Shown piece after piece: positions 1-11,399 of a DNA stretch of 64,000 nucleotides. Source of the DNA: Macrobrachium rosenbergii (Eukaryota > Arthropoda > Malacostraca > Decapoda > Palaemonidae); the NCBI RefSeq assembly GCF_040412425.1, contig NC_089743.1, positions 82,102,471-82,166,470 of the forward strand. Direction: 5' to 3'. Position 1 is the first letter of the stretch; the number at the start of each line of letters is the position of its first letter. The notes below the pieces were generated by a model that worked only from the letters and a program-made list of their open reading frames with translations, had not been told where the DNA came from and ran no database searches. The position numbers and the translations under genes are program-made.

Positions 1-46
<46 letters not shown>

Positions 47-69
47 AATATATAAATATATATATATAT
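1..69. repeat. (TA)n microsatellite at window edge
   Basis: Perfect TA repeat for the first 36 bases, then interrupted by TG and AAT. It is cut by the window start, so its true length is unknown. Confidence 0.95.
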
Positions 70-462
70 GTATGTTTACATATGCATAGTATTATCTAAT
101 TTGTATTAAAGTTTCATATGCATAGTTTATCTAATTTCAAAAGTCCTTATATATATATTTTCCCGATGGTTAACCGACATTACATCGTAAGCAAAAGATA
201 CAGATTGATGGGATTTCATCTATAAAACGACATCACAGTAGGAATACAAACAAAGGAAGAACCAGCCATAAATGAGGTCTTGCAAGAACTTTCTCTTCTC
301 ATGCAATTAACAAGAACATCTCCTTAATCAAACATAAAAGGGAATTTAATTAGCATCCTCCCATTCACTCCAGCGATTCAAGTCAGCAACAACTCCTCTC
401 CCTAAGCTGATGAATATCCAAGAGAGATATCTACACACATCTTCGAAAAAGGATAAGAGATT

Positions 463-463
<1 letters not shown>

Positions 464-521
<58 letters not shown>

Positions 522-617
522 TGTATATATACATATATATGTATATATATCTATATTATATAAAGATATATATGTGTATATATATATATTATATATATAC
601 AATCTATACATATAAAA
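464..617. repeat. (TA)n compound microsatellite
   Basis: About 50 bases of perfect TA followed by decaying TA with ATG, CTA and TGTG interruptions. It immediately precedes a short unique stretch (about 630-725) that leads into the 145-bp satellite. Confidence 0.95.
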
Positions 618-724
618 ATGGATGTATGTGTGTGGGTGTATGTCCCAGAATAACTATGAAATGCATTGAGCAATTTCAACCAAACTTGGTATACATATCA
701 CTTACTGTCAGGAAAAGAATATTG

Positions 725-1712
725 TGATGGTAAGGCATCACTTGCACCAAAGGTGGGGCTGGGTGTGGAAAGGGGATGGCATATAAAAATACCAGAAAAC
801 AACATATATTAGTATCTAATCCATAGTTTTCAAGGTTGCTGAGATGAATAGTGACACTCCCAATGCCCCTTAAGTCAGAGTTCAGCCCAATAGAAGGGGG
901 CAGTGAGAAGGGAGTGGGAAGGGGGTGACATGTAAAAGTAATGAAAAAGACAGATATCAGTGTCTAATCCACAGTTTTCGAGGTTGCTGAGAGTAATAGT
1001 GACACTCCTAATGCCCTTTAAGTCCAAGTTCAGCCTAGGAAGCGAGGGGTGAGGAAGGTGGGAAGGGGGTGCCATGTAAAAATAACCGAAAACGACAGAT
1101 ATTAGTGTCTAATCCGTAGTTTTCAAGATTGCTGAGATGAATAGTGACACTCCTGATGTCTTTTAAGCCAAAGTTCAGACCTGATAGGAAGGGGGTTGAG
1201 AAGGGGTGGGAAGAGGTGACGTAAAAATAACTGAAAGTGACATATATTAGTGTCTAATCCATAGTTTTCGAGGTTGCAGAGATAAATAGTGATTCTCCCA
1301 ATGCCCTTTAAGTTCAAGTTCAGCCCTGATAGGAAGGGGGGGGGGTGAGAAGGACTGAAGGGGGGATGACATGTAAAAATATAAGAAAATGACAGATATT
1401 ATTGTCTAATCCATACTTTTCGAAGTCTCTGAGATGAATAGTGGCACTCCCAATGCCCTTTGAGTCCAAGTTCACACTTAGGAAGAGGGGGGGGTTGAGA
1501 AGGGTGGGAAGGTGGTGACATGTAAAATAAATGACAGATATTTGTTCATAATCCAGTTTTTGAGGTCTCTGATATGAATAGTGACACTCTCGATGCCCTT
1601 TAAGTCCAAGTTCAGCCCCGATAGGAAGTGGGGGTGAGAAGGGTTGAAAAATAAAATGTCAAAAATGACAGATATTAATGTCTAATCCATAGTTTTCAAG
1701 GTCACTGGCGAA
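725..1712. repeat. Satellite-like tandem array, about 145-bp unit, six to seven copies
   Basis: The phrase TCTAATCC (or a close variant) followed by a TTTTCGAGGTTGCTGAGATGA-like block, AATAGTGACACTCC, AATGCCCTTTAAGTCC and a G-rich tail recurs at about 815, 963, 1108, 1253, 1405, 1546 and 1681. The spacings are 148, 145, 145, 152, 141 and 135 bases. Units are clearly homologous but diverged, and the G-runs (up to about ten G near 1336) vary most in length. The last unit breaks off near 1712. Upstream, about 725-810 looks like the end of a partial first unit. No coding meaning is apparent. I do not recognise the family; it could be a local minisatellite or the internal tandem region of a transposon. 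Confidence 0.92.
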
Positions 1713-2842
1713 AATGCAATGCATTACTACTACCCTAATACTGTTCTTACAATTTAATATATTTTTTATCTATTTATTAGTTCATTTTTTCTTTTTCAAT
1801 AAGTAGTATCTCTTCTTTTTGTATTTCCCTTTACTTTCTGGTACTTCTTCATTGGAAGAGTGAATTTCAAGTCAATGGCCCCTGTGGGTTTGTTCTAAAT
1901 GAATAGGTTTCATCTACTGAATAATAAGAATAATAATAATATATAATATTAGTTGCTGCATATGCAAAAACTCGCCGCCTGATGAATAAACTACAACGCA
2001 TAATTAAAATACGATACAAAAATTGAACATATACATTACAAATGGTTTAAATAAAATACAATCAAAAAAATATAAAAGAATTTAAAAGCAAAATACCAAG
2101 GTTTAAAGCAACGTTGGGGATGTTTCACTTAAGGCTTGTCAGACAAACTCTTCATCATCAAAAGACGCAAAACATTCACATAATTTTGTCTTAAAGCTTG
2201 CAGGAAAAAGAGAAATGGAAAAGAAATAAGGAAAAAGGAAAGCCTGGTAGGTAACAGCCAGGGAAGGTCCATACCCGCCCTCAAGACAAACCCGAGATAA
2301 GGCCACAGTGAGGGATTCATTATGGCTTCTCTTGAAATGCAAAGGATTCAAAGAATACTGGAGGCTCAGACACTGAGGGCTTTTTAGATAACTGGAGAAT
2401 TCTTAATTTGCTTATTCCCCTCGTTGCATTTCAACAAATATCTCAACCGTGAATCACATATTAAATGCATTTCATAAGCCGTTCCCTTAAAACTTCACTT
2501 ACTACCCAATCTAGTGAAAAGCATAAATCACTTCAAAGTTCTTTGAAAACAATACAAGAACTACAACTCGACAAAGAGAGATAGTGGCGAATGTACAGCG
2601 TAATAAATGTCAAGGGAAAACATGATATGTGGTGAACAGGAAACCCGAGTTACTAGCGTTGGAATGATTCAATATAACTTACGCTAAGCCATGTCATCAG
2701 ATTTCCAATGGCGATTGTCTTGTGTTGTGTAACTAGAGAAAGCATCAACAATTTCATTAATAATAATTTTTTTTATTAACAATTAAAAGACACTGACAAT
2801 GACCAGGTTTTATTAACAATTAAAATATATATGATACGACTC
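1713..2842. other. Unique AT-rich DNA, no gene seen
   Basis: Two overlapping minus-strand open frames around 2129-2351 are short, share no recognisable domain and lack context, so they are not called. A short imperfect AATAATAAT stretch lies near 1925. Confidence 0.6.
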
Positions 2843-2878
2843 ATATATATATATATATATAAGCTATATATATATATA

Positions 2879-2928
<50 letters not shown>

Positions 2929-2944
2929 TATATATAAATATATA
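2843..2944. repeat. (TA)n microsatellite with internal palindromic breaks
   Basis: TA repeat interrupted by AAGC near 2861 and by GTA and CTA steps, so that several self-complementary blocks sit side by side. Confidence 0.95.
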
Positions 2945-3530
2945 ATCACATAATTATTACTAACTAATGAAGAAACTGCGTTATTTAAAAGTTTTTATAC
3001 GTTAAAGAATAAGAACGTTAAAGAATAAGAAATAAGATGTACCGAATATCAGTTTTTAAATTATCAATTTACTAAATATCTTAATTCCGAATCTCACGTT
3101 TTCAGTTCATCTCCGATATTTCTTTCGGTTGATTTGTACATATCGGCGAAATCACTCCAAATGGACTTGAACAGCTTAAATAATGCAGATTGGTGAGTAT
3201 GGAAAATTATTCTTAAAGGAATTTGGAGAGACTACAACGTTCAGGAAGTATATACATAGGTAAAAAAAAAAAAAAGTTATAAAGGTATTAAATGTTCTTC
3301 TGTTTCAATATGAAAAAAAAAATCCTGTTAACGGAGAAAATGCCATTGCAACATCCATTACAATGACACATTACTTATTGCTGAAGGCAGCAAGTGAAGC
3401 ACCCAGCTAATTAAAACGTTCATTTATTTAAGGAGAAAGTAAAACGGACACCTTTAAAGAAATCATGGTTAACATCCAACCAGACCACAACACAATGAAG
3501 AGAAAGGGGGTAATAATTAAAAAGAATAAA
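2945..3530. other. Unique AT-rich DNA, no gene seen
   Basis: No open frame of note and no recognisable repeat apart from two short poly(A) runs near 3262 and 3314. Confidence 0.6.
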
Positions 3531-3531
3531 G

Positions 3532-3589
<58 letters not shown>

Positions 3590-3595
3590 AAATGT

Positions 3596-3662
<67 letters not shown>
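3531..3662. repeat. Adjacent (TA)n and (GA)n arrays
   Basis: A TA array (3531-3586) is separated by ten bases from a perfect AG/GA array (about 3597-3662). The minus-strand frame across both gives only Ser-Leu and Tyr-Ile runs. Confidence 0.95.
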
Positions 3663-3663
<1 letters not shown>

Positions 3664-3762
3664 ATCGAAGGAATGCTGCACATCCAGGTGGTAGTATCAA
3701 CAAATCCCACGACGACCTCATATCCCTTGGCTCTCAACTAGCACTCTGGCTCGCATGCCTTC

Positions 3763-3840
3763 CTTCTCGTTCTGCTTCTCCTTCTTTTCCTCCTCCCCCT
3801 CCTCCTCCTCCTTTTACACCCTCCCTTTCCTCCCATCCCA
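3763..3840. repeat. Pyrimidine-rich CTC/CCT tract
   Basis: Imperfect CTT/CTC/CCT triplets form a strand-asymmetric homopyrimidine tract of about 75 bases. The Gly-Gly-Gly minus-strand frame here is an artefact of it. Confidence 0.8.
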
Positions 3841-4125
3841 CTTCACTATCTGGGAATGCCGCCGTCACAAGACCTGCCAACACTCTCCACATTAGCATCA
3901 AAATACACCGGGCTGGAAGCGATCCTACGGAGCTAATGCACATAGTGCGGATGGCCTGCTTCTTCTTGCCTGCCTCCATTGAAACACTGGAGGAGTTCGC
4001 CAGTCAACGATTGCGAAAAAGTGCCCTAGGATCTCTCTCTCTCTTTCCTCCAAAAGTATTCTTCCTTTCTACATTCTTCTCTCTGCTCTGCCAACATCAA
4101 AATTTATCACCGCAAGGAAAAGCAC

Positions 4126-4174
4126 ATACCTTAGTTTAACTAGACCACTGAGCTGATTAACAGCTCTCCTAGAG

Positions 4175-4176
<2 letters not shown>
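4126..4176 (-). mobile_element. SINE fragment (3' end only)
   Basis: These 51 bases match, with two or three differences, one end of the larger SINE copy at 60131-60410 (shared block ATACCTTAGTTTAAC, then AGACCACTGAGCTGATTAAC, then AGCTCTCC). Only the end farthest from the tRNA-like head is present; past 4176 the sequence runs straight into a (TA)n array. Loss of the 5' head is typical of incomplete retroposition, or the rest was replaced by microsatellite expansion. Confidence 0.85.

Positions 4177-4177
<1 letters not shown>

Positions 4178-4240
<63 letters not shown>
4178..4240. repeat. (TA)n microsatellite
   Basis: Perfect TA array of about 62 bases abutting the SINE fragment. Confidence 0.95.
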
Positions 4241-4247
<7 letters not shown>

Positions 4248-5163
4248 TGTATAGATATATTCTTCAGTTTCATGAAAACTTATATAATTCAGAATTTTTC
4301 CTGAGCACTGCGCATGAAGGATTACAACAGACAAAAAGCCGCCAAGAGACTTAGATCTAAGCAAAATTCCTAATCAGCTGGAAGAGCAGGATATGGAAAC
4401 GCAAAGGAAGGGAACATGTGATAGGAGGTCCCCACCAGCACCGGCTGCGTTTGGGCCGAGCCATAATGTCGGAAGATATTGTTTGCATCTTAAGCTTTAA
4501 GCGTGCTATTGTGCTGCCTGACAGATACAAAACAACTCTTGAAACTCCCTCTCTCTCTTTTAAGCATTCTTCTCGGGGATGTGAGCAAGTGTCTTTTTCG
4601 GAAATATTCGCGCAATGTCATATTCAATGGTTTCAAAGAAAACACAGCGTGTCGGTAGATTTTTTTTTATGTATCTCTGTGACTATATTGCACCAAACCA
4701 AAGTATCAAAATAAGGTCTCTCTCCCTTTGAATTCATAAATAGTTTTCTGATGTCCAATCGTACGAATCTAGTAATAAAAACACTAATAGAATAAATTTC
4801 CTAGGTATTCATTTCCTTGACACACGAAATTTCAATTTACATATCAAAGGCTGTAAGACCTTTATTTACGCCGGGTTAATAAGAATAAAAGCATTTCAAA
4901 AGTTTGCTTTCCAGTAGTGAAATATTAACAATGAACATCAATACCAACCACAATTTCTAAAAATTAATATCCTCTGCATTTTTTGTTACAAATTTTAGTC
5001 TAATACTTCACTCTAGTCCAGAGAATGAATTTCGTAGGAAATTCGTACGAACACGAATTCTGAACACCTGGAGAAGGGAAATACTCGAAGCCAGTAGGTT
5101 TTCCATAAAAATAATAAAAGAGCAGTGTGTACAGTAACACAATACATCTGTCCATCTATCTAT
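4241..5163. other. Unique DNA, no gene seen
   Basis: An open frame at 4418-4714 (98 codons) is the longest here. It resembles no family I know and has no splice or promoter context, so it is not called a gene. Confidence 0.55.
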
Positions 5164-5165
5164 TT

Positions 5166-5196
<31 letters not shown>

Positions 5197-5231
5197 CACA
5201 TATATATACATACATACATATATATGTATAC

Positions 5232-5283
<52 letters not shown>

Positions 5284-5310
5284 ATAATTAGATGTATATA
5301 TATATGTATA
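5164..5310. repeat. Compound (CA)n-(TA)n-(TG)n microsatellite
   Basis: A CA array runs into interrupted TA and then a TG array, so the ends are mutually complementary and could fold back. Confidence 0.95.
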
Positions 5311-5324
5311 AAGACAAAACCACA

Positions 5325-5440
5325 AAGTAAAGGACTATAAGTCGAAAGGCCTTACAGCACTCACTGTTTCTCTTCCTTCGTGAATATTGTCTTTGATTAT
5401 ATATTCATCACGCTCCATATTTTCGTGATACAGTTATAAA
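5325..5440 (+). repeat. Unclassified dispersed repeat, copy 1
   Basis: Begins AAGTAAAGGACTATAAGTCG, continues with AAAGGCCTTACAGCACTC and a pyrimidine-rich stretch, and ends with ATTCATCACGCTCC and a TCGTGATACAGTTATA block before TA-rich DNA. The same sequence, interrupted by a (TA)n array, occurs at 39991-40190, and its first half occurs inverted at 39800-39870. Copy 1 has only a few TA bases where copy 3 has about 80. It may be part of a larger element; I cannot name the family. Confidence 0.85.
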
Positions 5441-5628
<188 letters not shown>

Positions 5629-5712
5629 AAAACTTTGCCGGTATATTAAGCGGCAGCCTGACAAAGAACAACCACAGGTATAGAAGTACTTAGGTTCCAC
5701 TTATTTTATGAC

Positions 5713-5815
5713 CTGTTTGGGGAAGCAATTGGTAGCGCCATGGCGTTTCATTTGAGAGACTGGGGTTTGATCCCAAATGTAAGTCAGAAACTTGCATTTC
5801 TAGTGAAACAGGTGT
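5713..5815 (+). mobile_element. tRNA-derived repeat (SINE head or tRNA pseudogene)
   Basis: A box A-like block with GGTAGCGCC at about 5731-5739 and a box B-like block GGGGTTTGATCCC at 5762-5774 are spaced as in a Pol III internal promoter. GTAGCGC...GGTTTGATCCC is the pattern of a tRNA D arm and T arm. No intact acceptor stem pairing or canonical anticodon arm could be drawn, so this is not a functional tRNA. It ends before the next TA array (5841). Confidence 0.6.
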
Positions 5816-5840
5816 CATATGTTCATTAGTTCCATTATAT

Positions 5841-6009
<169 letters not shown>

Positions 6010-6275
6010 TGCACATTATCTGACATACCAGCAACATACTAGCTTTCCAGCTAATACGTTTTCTGACAGGAATTCTTGACTAGAGCCAATATGTGTGCGT
6101 ACGCTCGTAAAGGACATTAAATTTATACTGCAGTTAGACACCCATTGTAAAAACGAAACACTGCTAGCTTAAAATCCTATGGATAAGTCCTACAATTTTT
6201 GGTGAAAGGATCGAGCCATTAAAGGATTTCTACCTACAGACCCTACTAATTACAAACCTCGAGAGCTCCCAACTA

Positions 6276-6276
<1 letters not shown>

Positions 6277-6341
<65 letters not shown>
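6277..6341. repeat. (GA)n microsatellite
   Basis: Perfect GA array of about 64 bases, a homopurine strand. Confidence 0.95.
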
Positions 6342-6342
<1 letters not shown>

Positions 6343-7410
6343 AAATTAAGTAAGCCACTCCCTATGATAGATATATTTATCCGACAGCCTTCGTATGGCA
6401 TCCCATTCTCTCTTACCAGTCCATATCAACCGATCGCCCGCTGTCCACATAGCTTATAAAATAATTATCTTTTAGCCTGGGACCCATAAGACGGCGTAAG
6501 TCCACGTCTCCGGGATGCGTCCTAATCAACTGGTTAGAGAGAGAGAAAAAAAAGGCCCATTAACAATGTGTTCGGTCGACATCAATCACGTTTTGAAGGA
6601 TTTATAACTCAACCACAGACTTGTTTAGGCACATGAATGGCATGTATCCGTGTCACTCGGAGCAATGGGCGCGTCCGTTTAGGTATCTCGGATGACGGAA
6701 GAACGGCATCTCGGGGCGCTCTGAAACAGTCTTCGAAGACTTCATAACGAGCACGGCCTTTCGTCTTGCCTCGATTTTAAGAGCCTGATATATTATCCAA
6801 ATTCCGCTTCCTTTCTCCACTCTCGTTGTCCAGCAGCTCTAACTGTTATTTCTTAATGCAACTGTAGGGTATTCTACCAGTTCCATCTTCAGATCCTTTT
6901 ACTTTATTCCCTTTACTTTCTGGATTTCTATATCTTGCTGTCCAACCACTCCAACTCCCTCTTTTCACTGTTTTGGGGGCTACGTGGCCAAAGGTCCCCA
7001 AGTGCTTGGTTTAACAGCCTAAATGTCACAAATCATCACTCATCATGATCTTTCATCTACCTCGTTGGCACTACATTGTCCTGACCTGTTAAAATGGATT
7101 AAAAAGCATCTTTTGCGGCCGTTCTCCGAAAGTAGTTTGTTATTTATAATTCCCTACATGGTCCTAAATGGGACAATTTATAATGGAAATTTAAATCAAT
7201 CATATAATTTTTCCGTGTTCATATAGTCTAAGCTGCTTCCTTCATTTAAACAGGCGCTTATTGTCTGGTTATAAGGAAAAAACATATCCACCCCTCAAGT
7301 GTACAGTCTCAACTATTCAAGTACATTTGTTAGGTATCATAAGTAAAATACAAATATATCTATATACAATTTTAGAGTATATTTTAATTCTATAATTATA
7401 TATACAATAC

Positions 7411-7416
<6 letters not shown>
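6342..7416. other. Unique DNA of mixed composition, no gene seen
   Basis: 6450-6790 is somewhat GC-richer than its surroundings but has no open frame that I can support. A 67-codon plus-strand frame at 7023 has no recognisable similarity. Confidence 0.55.
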
Positions 7417-7508
<92 letters not shown>

Positions 7509-7519
7509 GTGTGTGTGTT
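7417..7519. repeat. (TA)n microsatellite with short (TG)n end
   Basis: About 85 bases of TA ending in GTGTGTGT. Confidence 0.95.
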
Positions 7520-7675
7520 TATGAGGCTAATAATAGATGGTAAGGTCAGGGGGGTGAACCCACTGTGCTTATTTTTTTTTTTCATAATTTAATAATAACT
7601 GAGTAAGACATTACTTTTTCCTCATCAATATTTATTACTTTTGGTCTGTTACGAAACTAAATAAAAATCTCATTC

Positions 7676-7676
7676 A

Positions 7677-7737
<61 letters not shown>

Positions 7738-7753
7738 ATATATATGTATGTAT

Positions 7754-7811
<58 letters not shown>

Positions 7812-7826
7812 GGGAGAGAGAAGGGG
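7676..7826. repeat. Adjacent (TA)n and (GA)n arrays
   Basis: TA array, GTATG steps, then a GA array of about 54 bases (7756-7809) decaying into AAGGGGGAGAG. Confidence 0.95.
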
Positions 7827-7867
7827 ATCTTACCACCTAATTAAGTAGCAGCTACCTAAGAAGGTAA

Positions 7868-7915
7868 GAATAAGAACCTATCAATATATATATATTGATG
7901 GGTTCTTATTCCCAT

Positions 7916-7917
<2 letters not shown>
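7868..7917. repeat. Imperfect palindrome (nested hairpins)
   Basis: GAATAAGAACCTATCAATAT at 7868-7887 pairs with ATATTGATGGGTTCTTATTC at 7892-7911, with a single mismatch. A second overlapping stem is GATGGG (7897-7902) with CCCATC (7911-7916). The DNA then runs into the next TA array. Confidence 0.9.

Positions 7918-8008
<91 letters not shown>
7918..8008. repeat. (TA)n microsatellite
   Basis: TA array with a central TATGTATATGTA interruption. Confidence 0.95.
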
Positions 8009-8010
<2 letters not shown>

Positions 8011-9228
8011 GAGGTCTAGACAATATATGAAGTAGGAGACGGCTATACAATATTTATTTATATAGTAAACATAACCTTCCAGATAAAATAAGGTCTATAT
8101 ACCATCTTCAGGGACTGTGTCACCTTCATAAAGTAACTCCTTGTAGGTGCGTCTGGCGCTGTAAGCCAAAATAACTCATTCAGGTGCTCCCACATAATCT
8201 CAGGCAATCTGAATTGCCAACTGCATGCCTCTAAAATACCCTTTTCCTTCCAGCCGAACGAAGCCTAGGAACTAACCCTCAAACGAGCGAATGCAATCCA
8301 AATATGCAAAAGGCCCTCGGCGACGGCCTCTGCAGTATATGTTATATATTGCTGTCCGAGCACTTGAACTCTCAAGGAGAGCAACTCCGGTTTGCTACAC
8401 ATTGAAAATTAAGGGAGCTTAGAGTTATAAATAACATGAGCGTGACAATATACAGCGTTTTCAGCGTCCTTGTTGCACTCTGAGTCTCGTGCGCTGAGAC
8501 CTCGTTGTTGACGACGCTGCTTTGAACTGGTTTTCTAACAATGAATCAAGAATCCCTGACAAATATTACTTTTTCTGAAGTCGTGTAGTCTAAGTAAAAG
8601 AATCAAATCTATTAAAAGTGGTTCGTTGTGCGCTGTTGATTACAGTAGAATTTACATTAGGACTGAGTAGGAAGGATTCAAACAGTTATCTAAATTAATA
8701 TAGAGTAAAAATTCGATTCAACGGACATGATACTGAAAAAAAAATCAGTCATGTCAGACTGTCTATTACATTTCTAAGAGTCGACCTGGGAAACCCAGAT
8801 CTGAATCGGCTGGGAAAACCAAATACAAACTGCTTGTAATATTGATAAGCAAATATAAATATAAATACACCTGACAAGTATTGCAGTAACACCTGCAGGA
8901 CATCAAACCCAGTCTGACGGCTGTCTAGGTCATCCTCCCTATTTTGACAGTGATATGTTTACTAGATTTTATCTCATTTAACTACCATAAGTGTTGTATT
9001 TTACCATTCAAGAACCAGGAGAATGTTTAAATGTGAAGATATGAATTTCGCCAATGTTATGTATAGTTCATTATATGCATTTTCACAGCATGACATCAAC
9101 AGGACGTCAGTGGCCGCGGTGTATAACCCTCCATGGACAATTACAGGGAAGCAGGGTATTGTGATAACAGCCTCATTACTTCTGAAGCCACGTCCTTCAA
9201 GAGGAAAATAAGTTGTGTATGAGTTTAA
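8009..9228. other. Unique DNA, no gene seen
   Basis: No open frame or motif that I can support. 8440-8530 is GC-richer with several CG dinucleotides but has no recognisable coding sequence. Confidence 0.55.
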
Positions 9229-9295
9229 ATATGTATGTATATGTATATGTATATATATTGTGTATATATACATATGTATGTATGTGTGTGTATGT
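9229..9295. repeat. Degenerate TATG/TGTA repeat
   Basis: Mixed TATG, TATA and TGTG steps, an interrupted microsatellite. Confidence 0.85.
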
Positions 9296-10806
9296 GAAAT
9301 TACTTAGATACCACTATATATACGGTTCATCCCCCTTGATTTAATTTTAACTTATTCTCGTTTGTACAATCCTAGGCGATAGTCTTCTTGAAGTACCCGA
9401 CAGCAACAATATTTAAAAAAAAAAAACCACACATATTCTTGACGCAATCAGTTAAAACTATATTTTTCTAAAATGAATAAACAAATAACCGGAAATTTTT
9501 CGAAAAACCTCTGACAATGTTCTTTAGCTGCAATGTATTCAATTATACTTAAAAAGTGTATATTCCTTGAGTTGTTTTCGCCAACAGATAAACGCCACAT
9601 GGCTCAAGGCAAGATAGACGGTGTCTTTCGGGTCTCTAGGAAACTCTATTGCAAATTTCCTTGTAACATTTTCCATTTTTTTATAAGGCAGGAAATTGTT
9701 GCAGCAACTTTAAAAAATCGTATCTGTAATATGCTATCTTAAATCTCTGAAATCTTTGAAATCTGTTCTTTTAATCGATGTCTGTCAGCTCTTTCCTTTT
9801 TTGGGAGACAGTCCCATTAAGTAATTTTTACCAATTTCTGTGGCTTATTACAACTATAAGATAAAGCAGACGGCATAACATTTTTTTTTTAAGTTTCTCC
9901 AACTCTAAGAATATACATTTTTCCTATGTGCAGTTTGATCTGAAGCAACACATTTTCATGGCTATCCTATCACAACAACGAGAAAAATAAAATTGAACTA
10001 GTCTGTCGAGATGAAATTCTGTTTCCAACCTGACAGGTAAATGTCATCTAAATTAAAAAAAAAATCGCATAAGCAAATAATAGTATGTTACATAGCTGCA
10101 ATACAGGTAACTAATATGCTTCATTAAGAAGTGAAATGCAAAGTTCATTCACATATTTTCTTAGGGCTGTCCAACTACAAACATAAAATAAAACTACCAA
10201 CTTCGGACAATTCATAGTTTTATCAACTGTCAAATCGATGCTTTGTATGCATCTGAACCCTTGAAAACCTGACGGGTTGCAGTGTACACAAAATGAAACT
10301 TGTACACATATATCCATCCACAAAATATAAAAATACATGCACGCTGATAAAACTGTTTTTACGTAAATTTCAGTCGCACATTAAGGTCTGTCACTGAGAA
10401 CATTCCAAATTCATTCAAACAATCAACAGGTTCTCCAACCAAATGTTCACTGAGAAAACAGTAACTGCTTTCAAATACACAATTATCAACAAACCTTCGT
10501 TTCGGTTCTCGTAAAAACTTATCAAGACACAAGAATCCAAAGAGCAGTGTTATCGTTTGCACCTCTTAACTATTTCGCAATGGAAAGTACAATTCGTAAC
10601 GTCTGTACGCTTACAAACCTAATACATTCTAAAGCAAATCCAAAATTATTAGAATGTGGTAAGAGAATAATGATATGAGAGAAAAAACTCAAACATCATT
10701 TTCTGTTCTGTGCATTAAAAAGCAAACTTCATCCGCAACATTGACATACAAGGGTCACAGCTATCAGAGGTAATAAAAGGCTGTCATTTCATTATATTTA
10801 TTAATC
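9296..10806. other. AT-rich unique DNA, no gene seen
   Basis: Short open frames at 9533-9742 (+) and 10111-10562 (-) have no recognisable family, splice context or regular codon pattern. Confidence 0.55.
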
Positions 10807-10807
10807 C

Positions 10808-10854
<47 letters not shown>
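10807..10854. repeat. (CT)n microsatellite
   Basis: CT array of about 48 bases with one CTCC break near its left end. Confidence 0.95.
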
Positions 10855-10857
<3 letters not shown>

Positions 10858-11399
10858 ACTGTCAAACACCATTATTCATCTTATTTTTATTTTTTTGCGG
10901 TCGTGGTCATTAAAGGGGCCCAACCGAAGAAAATTTTTATGTCTTGATACTGCGAATGAGTGACTATAAATTACTGATAGAATCGGTGGGATTAAGTAAT
11001 AAATACCCAGGGGAGATAATTGTTTCTTTATCCACAGCCCCTCTCCGGCCATTTTTCCTCGCTCCTAGCTGCCTTCACTTGAGTCTGAAATATCACACCT
11101 TTGCCCATTATCATTAGTACGTCCTGGAACAGATAAAGGCATCCATCACACACCTGGTTGCACTAAAGGCCATCGCACTAACACGACATAAAAAGAACAA
11201 TGATATGTTTATTCTCTCTTAGTCTTTGGTAAGGTTATAAACACCAGTACTTCCTGTAAAATTTTCCTCCTATCCTTTTCTCTGTGTCGAGTCTCCGGCA
11301 CAAGAGCTAAGAAAAACTTATGAAAACTGAAATATTTACCGAATAAAATCTTTGCACATTTTATCTTTCATTAATTCCAGCATAGAGTCATCTCCGGCC

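Noticed and set aside
725..1712. CRISPR-like array
   Set aside because: The whole 145-base unit is repeated, with no short identical repeats alternating with unique spacers, and the genome is clearly eukaryotic.
4418..4714. 98-codon plus-strand frame
   Set aside because: No recognisable motif and no context; consistent with chance.
6388..6406. CCTTCGTATGGCATCCCAT shared with about 55974 (one change)
   Set aside because: Only 19 bases with no extension on either side; insufficient to call a repeat family.
8895..8945. Minus-strand GGGTTTGATGTCC B box-like block
   Set aside because: No acceptable box A upstream on that strand.
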